Assembly: GCA_001898145.1 (NCBI GenBank)
Contig: MKSR01000012.1
Location: 124,001-188,000, forward strand
Source: Dyadobacter sp. 50-39
GTDB lineage: Bacteria > Bacteroidota > Bacteroidia > Cytophagales > Spirosomataceae
Length of the DNA stretch: 64,000 bases
Direction of reading: 5' to 3'
Position 1 is the stretch's first letter; the number at the start of each line of letters is the position of its first letter. Positions 17,902-26,221 of the stretch are shown here, one piece after another. Below the pieces are notes generated by a model. That model was not told where the DNA came from, made no database searches, and worked only from the letters and a program-made list of their open reading frames with translations. Made by a program: the position numbers and the translations under genes.

Positions 17902-18032
17902 TTATTTAGAAAGCATTTAAATAAAACTGTCATAAGTCATACAAATTTCACCTTGCGAAAGCCTCGAAAACATGATTTTTGTCATGTCCCAAACTGATTG
18001 GTGACGGTGATGAAAAACGGTGGCGAAGCCAC
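17902..18032. other. Hairpin-rich spacer between hemA and the histidine kinase
   Basis: The 270-base divergent gap holds three inverted repeats: TTATTTA at 17902-17908 with 17918-17924, ACATGA at 17970-17975 with 17982-17987, and GTGGC at 18020-18024 with 18028-18032 (3-base loop). They could be operators or leader hairpins; none has a clear T tract. Confidence 0.3.
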
Positions 18033-18101
18033 TAAGCTTAAATTATTTGCGTTATTTGTAAACTATAACATTAACATCGGGCAGATTGTGCCCCGCCCGG
18101 A

Positions 18102-19379
18102 ATGATCAGCGAAACCCCAAAGCAAAAACCACGTTTCAAGCTGCACCCCGTAGCCATCCTGAACAGCCAGCGCCTGCGCCGGTCACTGATGGATACCTAC
18201 GACCAGAAAAGCTTTTACAAATACGTGATCGGGATCATCCTGCTCATCCTGAGCATCGGCTCGTTGTTTTATACGGATAAGCTGGTGGAGGAGCTGGAAG
18301 AACGTGAGGAAAGAGAGGTTCAGTTGTATGCGGAGGGCTTGCGCTACGTCGTCAACAGCCCGCTTGACGAAAACTTCAATGTGATTTACCAGGTTATTGA
18401 GGATGCGGTGAATTTTTACCAGATCCCCGCCATTTACGTCGACGAAAACAATCTTCCGAACCCGAACAAAAATATCAAGTTCCCCGCCAAGGCCAGTCGG
18501 CAGGAACGCGAGCGCATCATTCAGGAAAAATTGGAGGAAATGAAACTGGAACATCCCCCTATCCCGGTAGAACTCGGCAAAGGGCGTTCGGGGAAAATCT
18601 ACTACAGCAACTCCTTCCTGCTCACGCAGCTTCGCTACTACCCCTTTTTGCAGCTTTCGGTGATGCTGCTGATCGGCTACCTGGCCTATCTTGCATTCAG
18701 TTCGGCGCGTAAGGCCGAGCAAAACCGGGTGTGGGTAGGTCTGGCCAAGGAAACAGCCCACCAGCTGGGCACCCCGTTATCGTCCCTGATGGCCTGGGTG
18801 GAGTATTTCCGCAGCGACCCGTCCATTGACCCCTCCATTGCCGAGGAAATTGAAAAGGATGTCATACGGCTGGAAATGATCACTACGCGCTTTTCGAATA
18901 TCGGATCCATCCCCACCTTGCGCCAGGAACCTATCGCTGAAATCGTGACCAACTTCGTCAATTACCTGGAAAAACGGGTTTCTTCCAAAGTGAAATTTGA
19001 AGTCCACAACCAGCTGGCAGACGAGCAAACTGCATTGATCAACAAAAACCTGTTCGAATGGGTGATCGAGAATATCTGTAAGAATGCAGTGGATGCGATG
19101 AGCGGCGTGGGCGAAATCCACGTCACACTGCAGGCGCCCCCGCGTGCGAAGGAGATATGGATCGACATTGCCGATACCGGAAAGGGTATGACCAAGGCAC
19201 AGATCAGCAAGATTTTCAACCCCGGGTTCAGTACCAAGAAACGCGGATGGGGACTAGGCCTTACATTGGCAAAGCGGATCATCGAAAACTACCACGCCGG
19301 CAAGTTATTCGTAAAAACGTCGGAGGTAGGAAAGGGAACGACATTCAGGATCACCCTGAATGCCGATATTGTCGAATAA
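18102..19379 (+). CDS. Membrane sensor histidine kinase
   Basis: 425 residues. A cytoplasmic N terminus is followed by membrane helix 1 (about 41-58), an extracytoplasmic sensor of about 130 residues with many charged groups, and helix 2 (about 185-205). The H box is KETAHQLGTPLSSL. The HATPase domain has an N box (ENICKNAVDAM), G1 (DTGKGM) and G2 (GWGLGLTLAKRI). It autophosphorylates on His and passes phosphate to a response regulator. No regulator is adjacent, so it is an orphan kinase. A second possible start is the ATG at 18189; I keep the first one. The signal is unknown. Confidence 0.85.
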   Translation: MISETPKQKPRFKLHPVAILNSQRLRRSLMDTYDQKSFYKYVIGIILLILSIGSLFYTDKLVEELEEREEREVQLYAEGLRYVVNSPLDENFNVIYQVIEDAVNFYQIPAIYVDENNLPNPNKNIKFPAKASRQERERIIQEKLEEMKLEHPPIPVELGKGRSGKIYYSNSFLLTQLRYYPFLQLSVMLLIGYLAYLAFSSARKAEQNRVWVGLAKETAHQLGTPLSSLMAWVEYFRSDPSIDPSIAEEIEKDVIRLEMITTRFSNIGSIPTLRQEPIAEIVTNFVNYLEKRVSSKVKFEVHNQLADEQTALINKNLFEWVIENICKNAVDAMSGVGEIHVTLQAPPRAKEIWIDIADTGKGMTKAQISKIFNPGFSTKKRGWGLGLTLAKRIIENYHAGKLFVKTSEVGKGTTFRITLNADIVE

Positions 19380-19388
19380 GCTTAACTG

Positions 19389-19943
19389 CTATGGCAGGAG
19401 TGGAACGGTAATGGAATCCGTTTTGATCTGGTTGCTGAACCGGAATGCGCGGTCGATAATGCGTACTTTGAACATTACAGTCGTAGGCACCGTACTGCGC
19501 GACTTCCGGAAACGGGCATTTAAATCGAGCTTCCCTTTGATCGGGCCCGCTTTCCCGTCCAGTTTCAACCTCGGGAAAAATTTGAATTTATCGCCGTCCA
19601 GGATTTGCTCCGACCAGGAACCGTTTTTCTGTTTGATCATGGTTACCAATTCGTAGTTCCCTTCGACATTCCAGCCCGGCACATTCTTATATTGCTTGGT
19701 AAAAACGAGCGTATCCTGAACTTCTTCATTGGTAGCGCCGAGGTCGCCGTCACCATCCTCGAAATCAATCGTAATGCTCACAATCTCTGTTTCCCCCGTC
19801 GGGACACCGTTCACACTGTCGACCTGCGTATCTTGCGATATGCCATTATAGTAAATAACCGGGGTATCACTGAAATCGGGAATATCGACACAACCTGCCG
19901 TCACAACTGCCAATAGTATGAACAAGGAAACTTGCAGCTTCAT
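19389..19943 (-). CDS. Putative lipoprotein of unknown function
   Basis: The frame is open to 20057, but the ATG at 19943 gives a clean lipoprotein signal with lipobox TAGC (MKLQVSLFILLAVVTAGC), so the protein is 184 residues. The mature part contains an acidic, calcium-loop-like DFEDGDGDLGATNEE near residue 65 and is otherwise beta-rich. Bacteroidota genomes carry many such short lipoproteins. It is convergent with the histidine kinase (9 bases between stops) and divergent from the LuxE-like gene, with about 50 bases between starts. I do not recognise a functional family. Confidence 0.6.
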   Translation of the reverse strand: MKLQVSLFILLAVVTAGCVDIPDFSDTPVIYYNGISQDTQVDSVNGVPTGETEIVSITIDFEDGDGDLGATNEEVQDTLVFTKQYKNVPGWNVEGNYELVTMIKQKNGSWSEQILDGDKFKFFPRLKLDGKAGPIKGKLDLNARFRKSRSTVPTTVMFKVRIIDRAFRFSNQIKTDSITVPLLP

Positions 19944-19965
19944 ATGAGTTCTATTTTTAACTTTG
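19932..19965 (+). promoter_or_regulatory. Promoter: TTG - 23 bp - TAACTTTG
   Basis: TTG at 19932-19934 and TAACTTTG at 19958-19965. The -7 box covers the first in-frame TTG (19963) of the LuxE-like gene, so translation must start further downstream. The -33 lies inside the divergent lipoprotein's signal peptide. Confidence 0.5.
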
Positions 19966-19992
19966 CTTTTAGTATCTACGAAAGTAAGCGGA

Positions 19993-21048
19993 TTGGAACT
20001 GCAAAACAATAAATCGATTGCCGAAATAAGGGCCGGATTAAGAGAACGGATCGTCACTGTCGAACCAGCCGATTTCGAGCCGCTTGCGCTCAGGGTATTC
20101 CGTTTTCAGGCCGAATACAATCCCGTTTACAAGGAATACATCCGGCATCTGGGCATCGACCCTTCGGCTATCCATGCGTTGACGCAGGTTCCTTTCCTTC
20201 CCATCCAGTTTTTTAAGAATCATCGCGTCGCTACGCGGCATTATTCCGACGCGCCTGTTATTTTTCAGAGCAGCGGGACAACCGGCCAAGCTACCAGTCA
20301 CCACCATCTTTACGACGAGCCGCTCTATAAAGCCATTTCATACCGCATTTTTCAGCATAGCTACAGCGATCTGAACCGCTTTCATATCCTGGCGCTGCTA
20401 CCGTCTTACCTTGAACGAAACAATTCTTCGCTCGTGTATATGATGCAGCACTTTATTGAAGAGAGCGAATCGGAGTACTCCGGGTTTTACCTCAATAACA
20501 CGGCTGAATTGCTGCAAAGGCTCCGCCATATTGCCGAAAACAGGGATGGCAGGGGCGTTCTGCTGCTGGGCGTTACATTCGCATTGCTGGATCTGGCCGA
20601 AAGCAATTTCGACCTGTCCTTTATGCGGGACATTGAACATCTCACCGTGATGGATACCGGCGGGATGAAGGGCCGGCGTCAAGAGCTGCTCAGGGAAGAG
20701 GTGCACGATATCCTCACCGGGAGTTTCGGGGTGCCGGCGATCCACTCCGAATACGGCATGACGGAACTGCTTTCGCAAGGTTACTCCCATGGGGAGGGGC
20801 TATTTACGCCCGGACATTCCATGCGCGTTCTGCTGCGCGACATCAATGACCCATTTGCGATCAGCGACCATAACCTGGGCTCATCCAAAACCGGGGGAAT
20901 CAATGTAGTAGACCTGGCCAACCTCGACACCTGTTCGTTTATCGAGACCCAGGACCTGGGGCGGTTCGGAGAGAAGCACGGCACCTTTTACGTCATGGGC
21001 CGTTTCGACAATTCCGATATCCGTGGTTGCAATTTAATGGTTCTGTGA
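19993..21048 (+). CDS. LuxE/PaaK-like acyl-activating protein
   Basis: About 351 residues of the LuxE acyl-protein synthetase type, related to phenylacetate-CoA ligases. The AMP-binding P-loop-like motif is FQSSGTTGQATSHH (about 90 residues in), and HSEYGMTEL is the A5-type motif. In lux operons LuxE activates fatty acids for aldehyde formation. Here no luxC, luxD or luxAB is present, so the acyl group and acceptor are unknown. There is no ATG near the start. I chose the TTG at 19993, because the earlier TTG lies inside the promoter box; a CTG at 19999 is also possible. Confidence 0.7.
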   Translation: MELQNNKSIAEIRAGLRERIVTVEPADFEPLALRVFRFQAEYNPVYKEYIRHLGIDPSAIHALTQVPFLPIQFFKNHRVATRHYSDAPVIFQSSGTTGQATSHHHLYDEPLYKAISYRIFQHSYSDLNRFHILALLPSYLERNNSSLVYMMQHFIEESESEYSGFYLNNTAELLQRLRHIAENRDGRGVLLLGVTFALLDLAESNFDLSFMRDIEHLTVMDTGGMKGRRQELLREEVHDILTGSFGVPAIHSEYGMTELLSQGYSHGEGLFTPGHSMRVLLRDINDPFAISDHNLGSSKTGGINVVDLANLDTCSFIETQDLGRFGEKHGTFYVMGRFDNSDIRGCNLMVL

Positions 21049-21275
21049 ATCGTTGGAATCACCGGGCAGGCATAACCAGCCGGTTACATTTTTAATATAA
21101 ATTTAATCCCTCCAAGTAACCTAATAAATAGCCTTATAGCGCCGTAGGGCCTATATAGAATCATTCTAACCAACTTATGAGTCAGAATATTTCATAAATT
21201 AGCAGGCTGTTCAAAATTGCATTTATCGAATGCAGAATTACACTTTGGATTGTTAACCTATATTAAGTATATCAG
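21049..21275. other. AT-rich gap before the GMC dehydrogenase pair
   Basis: 227 bases without a gene. An imperfect ACCGG/CCGGT inverted repeat (21061-21083) followed by T-rich sequence may end the LuxE-like transcript. I see no TAnnTTTG box; a TTACACTTTG at about 21238-21247 is one base out of register. Confidence 0.3.
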
Positions 21276-21875
21276 ATGAAAAGACGTGATGCCCTTGGTC
21301 GTGTGGCACTGTTAATGGGTGGTACACTTTCCGCGCCCACCATGCTGGCTTTTCTGGAAGGCTGTAAGTCTTCCACGGAAACTGCTTCAGCAATGACTTT
21401 CCCGTTCTCCACGGACCGCAAGGCACTGGTTTCGGAAGTGGCTGAAATTATCATTCCAAAGACAGATACCCCGGGCGCAAAAGATGCGAAAGTGGGCGAG
21501 TTTATTGAAATGATGCTGAAAGACTGTTATGCGGCAAAGGACCAGGAAAGCTTTAACAAGGGTTTGGCGGAGTTGGAGAAAAAGGATTTTCTGAAAGCAA
21601 AACCCGAAGAGCAGACCAAAATCCTTAAAGAAATGGAGGCCGATGCGAAAGACGAGCTCGCGAAGGCAGGTGAAGAAAAGAAAAAATATACCGAAGCAGG
21701 AAAAGAATACACCGATGCCGGTGTGCCATTCTTCCGCCTGATGAAGGAACTGACGCTGCTGGGCTACTTCACATCCGAACCGGGTGCCACCCAGGCGCTG
21801 GAATATGTTGCTGTTCCGGGCCGTTACGACGGCTGCATCGATCTGAAACCGGGTCAGAAAAGCTGGGCAATGTAA
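21276..21875 (+). CDS. Gluconate 2-dehydrogenase subunit 3-type protein (Tat signal)
   Basis: 199 residues. The N terminus MKRRDALGRVALLMGG has twin arginines followed by a hydrophobic core, then a possible lipobox-like LEGC (Cys 30), so it may be both Tat-exported and lipid-anchored. The mature part is helical and Lys/Glu-rich, with LVSEVAEIIIPKTDTPGAKDA typical of the subunit 3 family. It begins a two-gene unit with the GMC oxidoreductase 39 bases downstream. In this family the small subunit supports export and stability of the FAD subunit. Confidence 0.85.
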   Translation: MKRRDALGRVALLMGGTLSAPTMLAFLEGCKSSTETASAMTFPFSTDRKALVSEVAEIIIPKTDTPGAKDAKVGEFIEMMLKDCYAAKDQESFNKGLAELEKKDFLKAKPEEQTKILKEMEADAKDELAKAGEEKKKYTEAGKEYTDAGVPFFRLMKELTLLGYFTSEPGATQALEYVAVPGRYDGCIDLKPGQKSWAM

Positions 21876-21914
21876 TTCCTGAACATTTTTAAAAATTTTT
21901 GAAGCGTATTCATC

Positions 21915-23633
21915 ATGAATCTGAACATAAAAGCAACAAAACAAGCCACTTACGACGCCATCGTAGTTGGTTCGGGCATTAGCGGCGGATGGGCTGCAAA
22001 AGAATTGACCGAAAAGGGTTTGAAAGTACTCATGCTCGAAAGAGGAAGAGATATCAAGCACATCGTAGACTATAAAACTGCTACCCTTGCTCCGTGGGAG
22101 CTGGAACACCGCGGCCGGGTTACCACTGTGGCCAAGGAAGAATACTGGGCTGGGATCCGCACCGGCTACACCGCCAATGAAGAGCACCGCTACCTCTTCG
22201 AAAACGACAAAGAGAACCCTTACCTGGAAACACGGAAGTTCGACTGGATACGTGCATACCACGTGGGCGGACGCTCGCTTCTGTGGGGCCGCCAGAGCTA
22301 CCGCCTCAACCCGGTAGATTTTGAGGCGAACGGGAAAGAAGGTATCGGCGTGGACTGGCCGATCCGTTATGCCGACATTGCTCCATGGTATGACTACGTG
22401 GAGAAATTCGCGGGTATCAGCGGCGCCAAAGACGGCCTTGACGTGCTTCCCGACGGTAACTACCTGCCTCCCATGCAGATGAACTGCGTTGAAAAACATG
22501 TAAAAGGCGAAGTGGAGAAGAAATTCGCAGGCCGCCACATCATTATGGGCCGTGCTGCGCACCTTACGCAGCCGCAGGCAATCCATACAGAACTCGGTCG
22601 CGCGGCTTGCCAGTTCCGCAACATGTGTATGCGCGGATGCCCTTATGGAGGCTATTTCAGTACGCAGGCGGCTACGCTACCGGCGGCGCAAAAAACCGGC
22701 AACCTTACATTGCTCCCCGACTCGATCGTTTCCGAAGTCATTTTCGACGATAAGCTGAACAAAGCAACCGGTGTGCGGGTAATCAACCAGAATACACTCG
22801 AAACAAAGGAATATTTTGCTAAAATCATCTTCCTGAATGCATCGGCAATCGCTTCTGCATCCATTATGATGAACTCCAAATCGAAACGCTTCCCGAACGG
22901 ATTGGGTAACGACAGCGACCAGCTTGGGCGCAACATCATGGACCACCACCTCGCGGTTGGTGCAAGAGGTGAGGTGGAAGGTTTTGAAGACAAATACTAT
23001 TTCGGACGCCGTGCCAATGGTATCTACATCCCGCGTTACCGTAACTGGGGTAACGACAAGCGCGACTACGTGCGCGGGTTCGGTTACCAGGGTGGCGCGA
23101 GCCGCGACAGCTGGGGCCGTGGCGTAGGGACCGACGGTTTCGGTGCCGATTTCAAAAAGGAAATTTCTCAGCCGGGCGGATGGAGCATGAACATCGGCGG
23201 CTTCGGTGAAATGATCCCCGACGAAAAGAACCGCTTCACGCTGCACGCCACCGAAAAAGACAAATGGGGGCTCCCGGTAGTCGTTTTCGACGCAGCTTAC
23301 GGTGAAAACGAGCGCAAAATGCGTCAGGACATGATGAACGATGCAGCTGAAATGCTCGAAGCGGCCGGTCTGAAAAACGTAACGCCATACAACGACGAAT
23401 CGAAACACCCGGGTATCGGTATCCATGAAATGGGTACGGCACGGATGGGTAACGATCCTAAAACATCGGTTCTTAACAAGCACAACCAGGTTTGGGGCGC
23501 AGAAAACGTATATGTTACCGATGGCGCCTTCATGACCTCCGCTTCCTGCGTGAACCCGTCGCTTACGTATATGGCGATGACAGCTCGGGCGGCAGATCAT
23601 GCCGTGAAAGAGCTCAAAAAAATGAATGTATAA
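21915..23633 (+). CDS. GMC-family FAD oxidoreductase (sugar/polyol dehydrogenase type)
   Basis: 572 residues. It oxidises an alcohol or sugar hydroxyl with FAD. The FAD Rossmann motif VVGSGISGGWAAKE lies at residues 16-29. The GMC C-terminal region has GIHEMGTARMG (substrate His) and the end motif SCVNPSLTYMAMTARA. A CxxxC pair (Cys-Met-Arg-Gly-Cys) sits mid-protein. It has no signal peptide, so it probably leaves the cytoplasm with the Tat-signal subunit encoded just upstream. No cytochrome c subunit follows, so the electron acceptor is unknown. A strong terminator ends the unit. Confidence 0.88.
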   Translation: MNLNIKATKQATYDAIVVGSGISGGWAAKELTEKGLKVLMLERGRDIKHIVDYKTATLAPWELEHRGRVTTVAKEEYWAGIRTGYTANEEHRYLFENDKENPYLETRKFDWIRAYHVGGRSLLWGRQSYRLNPVDFEANGKEGIGVDWPIRYADIAPWYDYVEKFAGISGAKDGLDVLPDGNYLPPMQMNCVEKHVKGEVEKKFAGRHIIMGRAAHLTQPQAIHTELGRAACQFRNMCMRGCPYGGYFSTQAATLPAAQKTGNLTLLPDSIVSEVIFDDKLNKATGVRVINQNTLETKEYFAKIIFLNASAIASASIMMNSKSKRFPNGLGNDSDQLGRNIMDHHLAVGARGEVEGFEDKYYFGRRANGIYIPRYRNWGNDKRDYVRGFGYQGGASRDSWGRGVGTDGFGADFKKEISQPGGWSMNIGGFGEMIPDEKNRFTLHATEKDKWGLPVVVFDAAYGENERKMRQDMMNDAAEMLEAAGLKNVTPYNDESKHPGIGIHEMGTARMGNDPKTSVLNKHNQVWGAENVYVTDGAFMTSASCVNPSLTYMAMTARAADHAVKELKKMNV

Positions 23634-23656
23634 CGGATAATCATTCTTATAGCTCT

Positions 23657-23690
23657 AAAAACCCCGCAGGTAAATCCTGCGGGGTTTTTT
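23657..23690. terminator. Terminator after the GMC gene, works both ways
   Basis: An 11-bp perfect stem (AACCCCGCAGG at 23660-23670 with 23676-23686) has a 5-base loop, A on the left and T on the right, so it can act on either strand. It lies 24 bases after the GMC stop. Confidence 0.9.
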
Positions 23691-23759
23691 CTTTGTGGAT
23701 ATAACCCTTTCCGGCTATTTGCCAGTATTGCCTGTAAACATTCCCTAAACCAACCTGTT

Positions 23760-24950
23760 TTGAAAGAAACGACTACCCTGCCGCCTCAACGTGTTTCGTC
23801 GGTCGACGCCTACCGTGGATTTGTCATGTTCCTGATGATGGCAGAAGTGCTGCGTCTGGGCCGTGTTGCCGAAGCATTTCCCGACAGTGCATTCTGGGCT
23901 TTCCTGGATTTCCACCAAAGTCACGTTCGGTGGGTGGGATGCTCGTTGCACGACTTGATCCAGCCTTCATTTTCATTTCTCGTAGGCGTAGCGCTCCCCT
24001 ATTCGATGGCCAGCCGTGCAAGCAAGAACGAGTCGGTTTCGATCATGTGGATGCATACGATCCGTCGGTCGCTGATCCTGATACTCCTGGGTATTTTCTT
24101 GCGCTCCATGCACTCCGAGCAAACCAACTTTACATTTGAAGACACCTTAACACAAATCGGTCTCGGCTATCCGATACTTTTTGCGTTGGGATTTGCTTCG
24201 GAGAAGGTTCAATGGGGTGCTCTGGGTGTCATACTAATAGGTTATGCGGCCTTTTTTGCCGCCTACCCGCTCCCCGGCCCTGATTTCGACTGGTCGCAAA
24301 CCGGTACCACTGCCGATTGGGAGCATCATCTCAAAGGTTTTGCCGCACACTGGAACAAAAACACCAACGCTGCCTGGGCATTCGATCGCTGGTTCCTGAA
24401 CCTGTTTCCCCGCGAAAAACCATTCGAGTTCAATGGCGGCGGGTATAGCACATTGAGCTTTATCCCCACATTAGGCACCATGACATTGGGCCTGATCGCC
24501 GGAAAATGGCTTAAATCGGCAGTATCGTCCACATTACTACTGAAACGCTACCTGATCACAGCCATTGCACTTCTCGTTCTCGCATTGGCATTCCATTTCA
24601 CAGGCATTAACCCGATCGTTAAACGAATCTGGACACCGGCCTGGACACTTTTCAGCGGCGGCTGCGCATTCCTGTTGCTCTCTGCATTCTATTTTGTAGT
24701 AGACGTGAAAGAAAACAAATCGTGGTTCTATCCTTTGATCGTGATCGGCACCAATTCGATAGCGGCTTATGTGATAGCCGACGGATTCGGGAGCTTTATA
24801 CGCGGTTCATTCAAAATCCATTTGGGGCAGCATTATGACGCCGTTTTCGGGGATGGATATGCCTCGCTTGTCAGCGGCGCGTTGATCCTCCTAGTCGAAT
24901 GGCTTATCCTGCGGTGGATGTACAGGAAGAAGATTTTTATCAAGATATGA
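23760..24950 (+). CDS. Membrane acyltransferase, DUF5009/HGSNAT-like
   Basis: 396 residues with about ten membrane helices. The opening RVSSVDAYRGFVMFLMM is the typical start of DUF5009 and heparan-alpha-glucosaminide N-acetyltransferase-like proteins, with the His-rich FHQSHVRWVGCSLHDLIQP loop shortly after. These proteins are thought to acetylate sugars across the inner membrane. The start is a TTG (23760) preceding KETTTLPPQ; no ATG fits before the conserved segment. It follows a terminator, so it has its own promoter, which I could not place. Confidence 0.8.
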   Translation: MKETTTLPPQRVSSVDAYRGFVMFLMMAEVLRLGRVAEAFPDSAFWAFLDFHQSHVRWVGCSLHDLIQPSFSFLVGVALPYSMASRASKNESVSIMWMHTIRRSLILILLGIFLRSMHSEQTNFTFEDTLTQIGLGYPILFALGFASEKVQWGALGVILIGYAAFFAAYPLPGPDFDWSQTGTTADWEHHLKGFAAHWNKNTNAAWAFDRWFLNLFPREKPFEFNGGGYSTLSFIPTLGTMTLGLIAGKWLKSAVSSTLLLKRYLITAIALLVLALAFHFTGINPIVKRIWTPAWTLFSGGCAFLLLSAFYFVVDVKENKSWFYPLIVIGTNSIAAYVIADGFGSFIRGSFKIHLGQHYDAVFGDGYASLVSGALILLVEWLILRWMYRKKIFIKI

Positions 24951-24960
24951 GTCACGCCCT

Positions 24961-24968
24961 TATCTTTG
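24961..24968 (+). promoter_or_regulatory. Probable -7 box (TATCTTTG) for the VOC gene
   Basis: It matches TAnnTTTG, 30 bases before the ATG at 24991 and just past the stop of the upstream gene. No -33 TTG with proper spacing. Confidence 0.5.
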
Positions 24969-24990
24969 GGCATTCTCAACTATTTTACCC

Positions 24991-25380
24991 ATGCTGAAAC
25001 TCGAAGCCGTACACCATATCGCCATCATCTGCTCCGATTATCCCAAATCGAAACAATTTTATACAGAAGTGTTAGGGTTCCATGTCGACCGGGAAGTATT
25101 CCGTGAAGCGCGGGATTCGTACAAGCTCGATCTTTCGCTGAATGGCCAGTACATAATAGAATTGTTTTCCTTCCCGTCCCCGCCTGCGCGCGTATCACGC
25201 CCGGAGGCATGCGGGCTGAGGCACCTCGCATTCAAGGTGGGTAATGTGGAAGAAGCCATTGCCTATTTAAATACCAAGGCAATCTTCCCCGAACCAGTAA
25301 GGATTGATGAGTTTACAGGCAAAAAATTCACATTCTTCGCCGACCCGGACGATCTTCCGATTGAACTGTATGAAGTGTAG
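24991..25380 (+). CDS. VOC-fold protein, GloA2/YaeR-like
   Basis: 129 residues, one vicinal-oxygen-chelate domain with two beta-alpha-beta-beta-beta units. Likely metal ligands are His in EAVHHIAI (His8/9), His in GLRHLAFKV, Glu in IIELF and the terminal Glu of PIELYEV. It is close in style to the YaeR/GloA2 group of glyoxalase I-like proteins, whose substrate is not settled. Length is normal. The gene ends 14 bases before the convergent gene's stop. Confidence 0.82.
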   Translation: MLKLEAVHHIAIICSDYPKSKQFYTEVLGFHVDREVFREARDSYKLDLSLNGQYIIELFSFPSPPARVSRPEACGLRHLAFKVGNVEEAIAYLNTKAIFPEPVRIDEFTGKKFTFFADPDDLPIELYEV

Positions 25381-25394
25381 TGAACAATGCAGGA

Positions 25395-25877
25395 TCAGGC
25401 GGCTGCCGTTAGCCCATAGCTGCGTTGGCCGCCTGTTTCGAGCTTACACAGCATTTCGTAAAATTCCGAAGTACGGGTAAGATGCTCGTCCATAAGACGC
25501 AGCGTTTCCGGTTCTCTGTCCAGGTAGTGACGCAGCGATTTGTAAAGTTGAAGCGTAGCCGCCTCTATTTTTTTCAGGCAAGAAGCCACTTCCTCCCTGC
25601 CATTTGCGCTTTCGAGCAATTGCAAGGAGGTGTGCGACGCGATCTGATTTTGATCCGCCAGCTCCTTATCGTTGAGAAAACATTTGAAGTAATCGTATAC
25701 AGCACGGATTTCTTTCTGAAAAAGCACGGCACTCACATGTCCCTGGCTCAGTAACCGTCTGAACGGACCCATACCATCTTTCTTCAATGCTTCCAGGTAA
25801 AGAACCTCCCTTTTCTTCTGTTCATTCCATAACGCTCTGATCATCTGAATGAACTCGTTCCCTTTGCTCTCTTCCAT
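25395..25877 (-). CDS. Helical-bundle protein, possibly DUF2383-like
   Basis: 160 residues, almost entirely helical, no signal peptide. Spacing of hydrophobic residues suggests a four-helix bundle, with helices about 5-30, 38-75, 85-115 and 120-145. It weakly recalls the DUF2383/PA2169-type ferritin-like stress proteins found in Bacteroidota, but I cannot see clear metal ligands. It starts at the ATG at 25877 and is convergent with the VOC gene. The function is unknown. Confidence 0.5.
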   Translation of the reverse strand: MEESKGNEFIQMIRALWNEQKKREVLYLEALKKDGMGPFRRLLSQGHVSAVLFQKEIRAVYDYFKCFLNDKELADQNQIASHTSLQLLESANGREEVASCLKKIEAATLQLYKSLRHYLDREPETLRLMDEHLTRTSEFYEMLCKLETGGQRSYGLTAAA

Positions 25878-26221
25878 ATGCTGTACAAGTTAAAGCGTTG
25901 TAGAATAAGTTCTTAAAAAACTATACCCGGATCAGGGTTGAAATGGCCTTTTAATGGTATTTAAATACTAATTCCTCATTAAGTCACAAAAACCTTTTAA
26001 TAAACTTTTTGAGAAATAACGGCTACAAATTCTGGCGTATTTTTGTGGGCAAATTTTGCCATAACTATCCCCCCGGATGGGGAAATGTGGACTTCGCAAA
26101 CCACATACCCGCATGCATTTTTTTGTCCTGAACAGAAAGCCGCTAACTTTGCTGGCTTTACAATATTTGAGCGCTATCGAGGTTTTTATTGAGCAGCGAA
26201 AGCCTAATACAAATTCTGAAT
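25878..26221. other. Gene-free divergent region with two promoter boxes and a palindrome
   Basis: 344 bases, AT-rich. A TATTTTTG at 26038-26045 is followed by the perfect 13-base palindrome GGCAAATTTTGCC at 26048-26060, like a box plus operator. A better promoter for the downstream isomerase follows at 26122-26151. No believable protein is encoded. Confidence 0.45.
26122..26151 (+). promoter_or_regulatory. Bacteroidota promoter: TTTG - 18 bp - TAACTTTG
   Basis: TTTG at 26122-26125 and TAACTTTG at 26144-26151 give a transcript start near 26156, about 65 bases before the ATG at 26222. This makes the earlier TTG start at 26189 unnecessary. Confidence 0.7.

Noticed and set aside
21387-22586. 399-codon minus-strand frame across the GMC dehydrogenase pair
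   Set aside because: Phe- and Cys-rich translation, spans two real genes and their gap, no start signals.
22677-23600. 307-codon minus-strand frame inside the GMC gene
   Set aside because: Shadow of a clear FAD oxidoreductase; no recognisable product.
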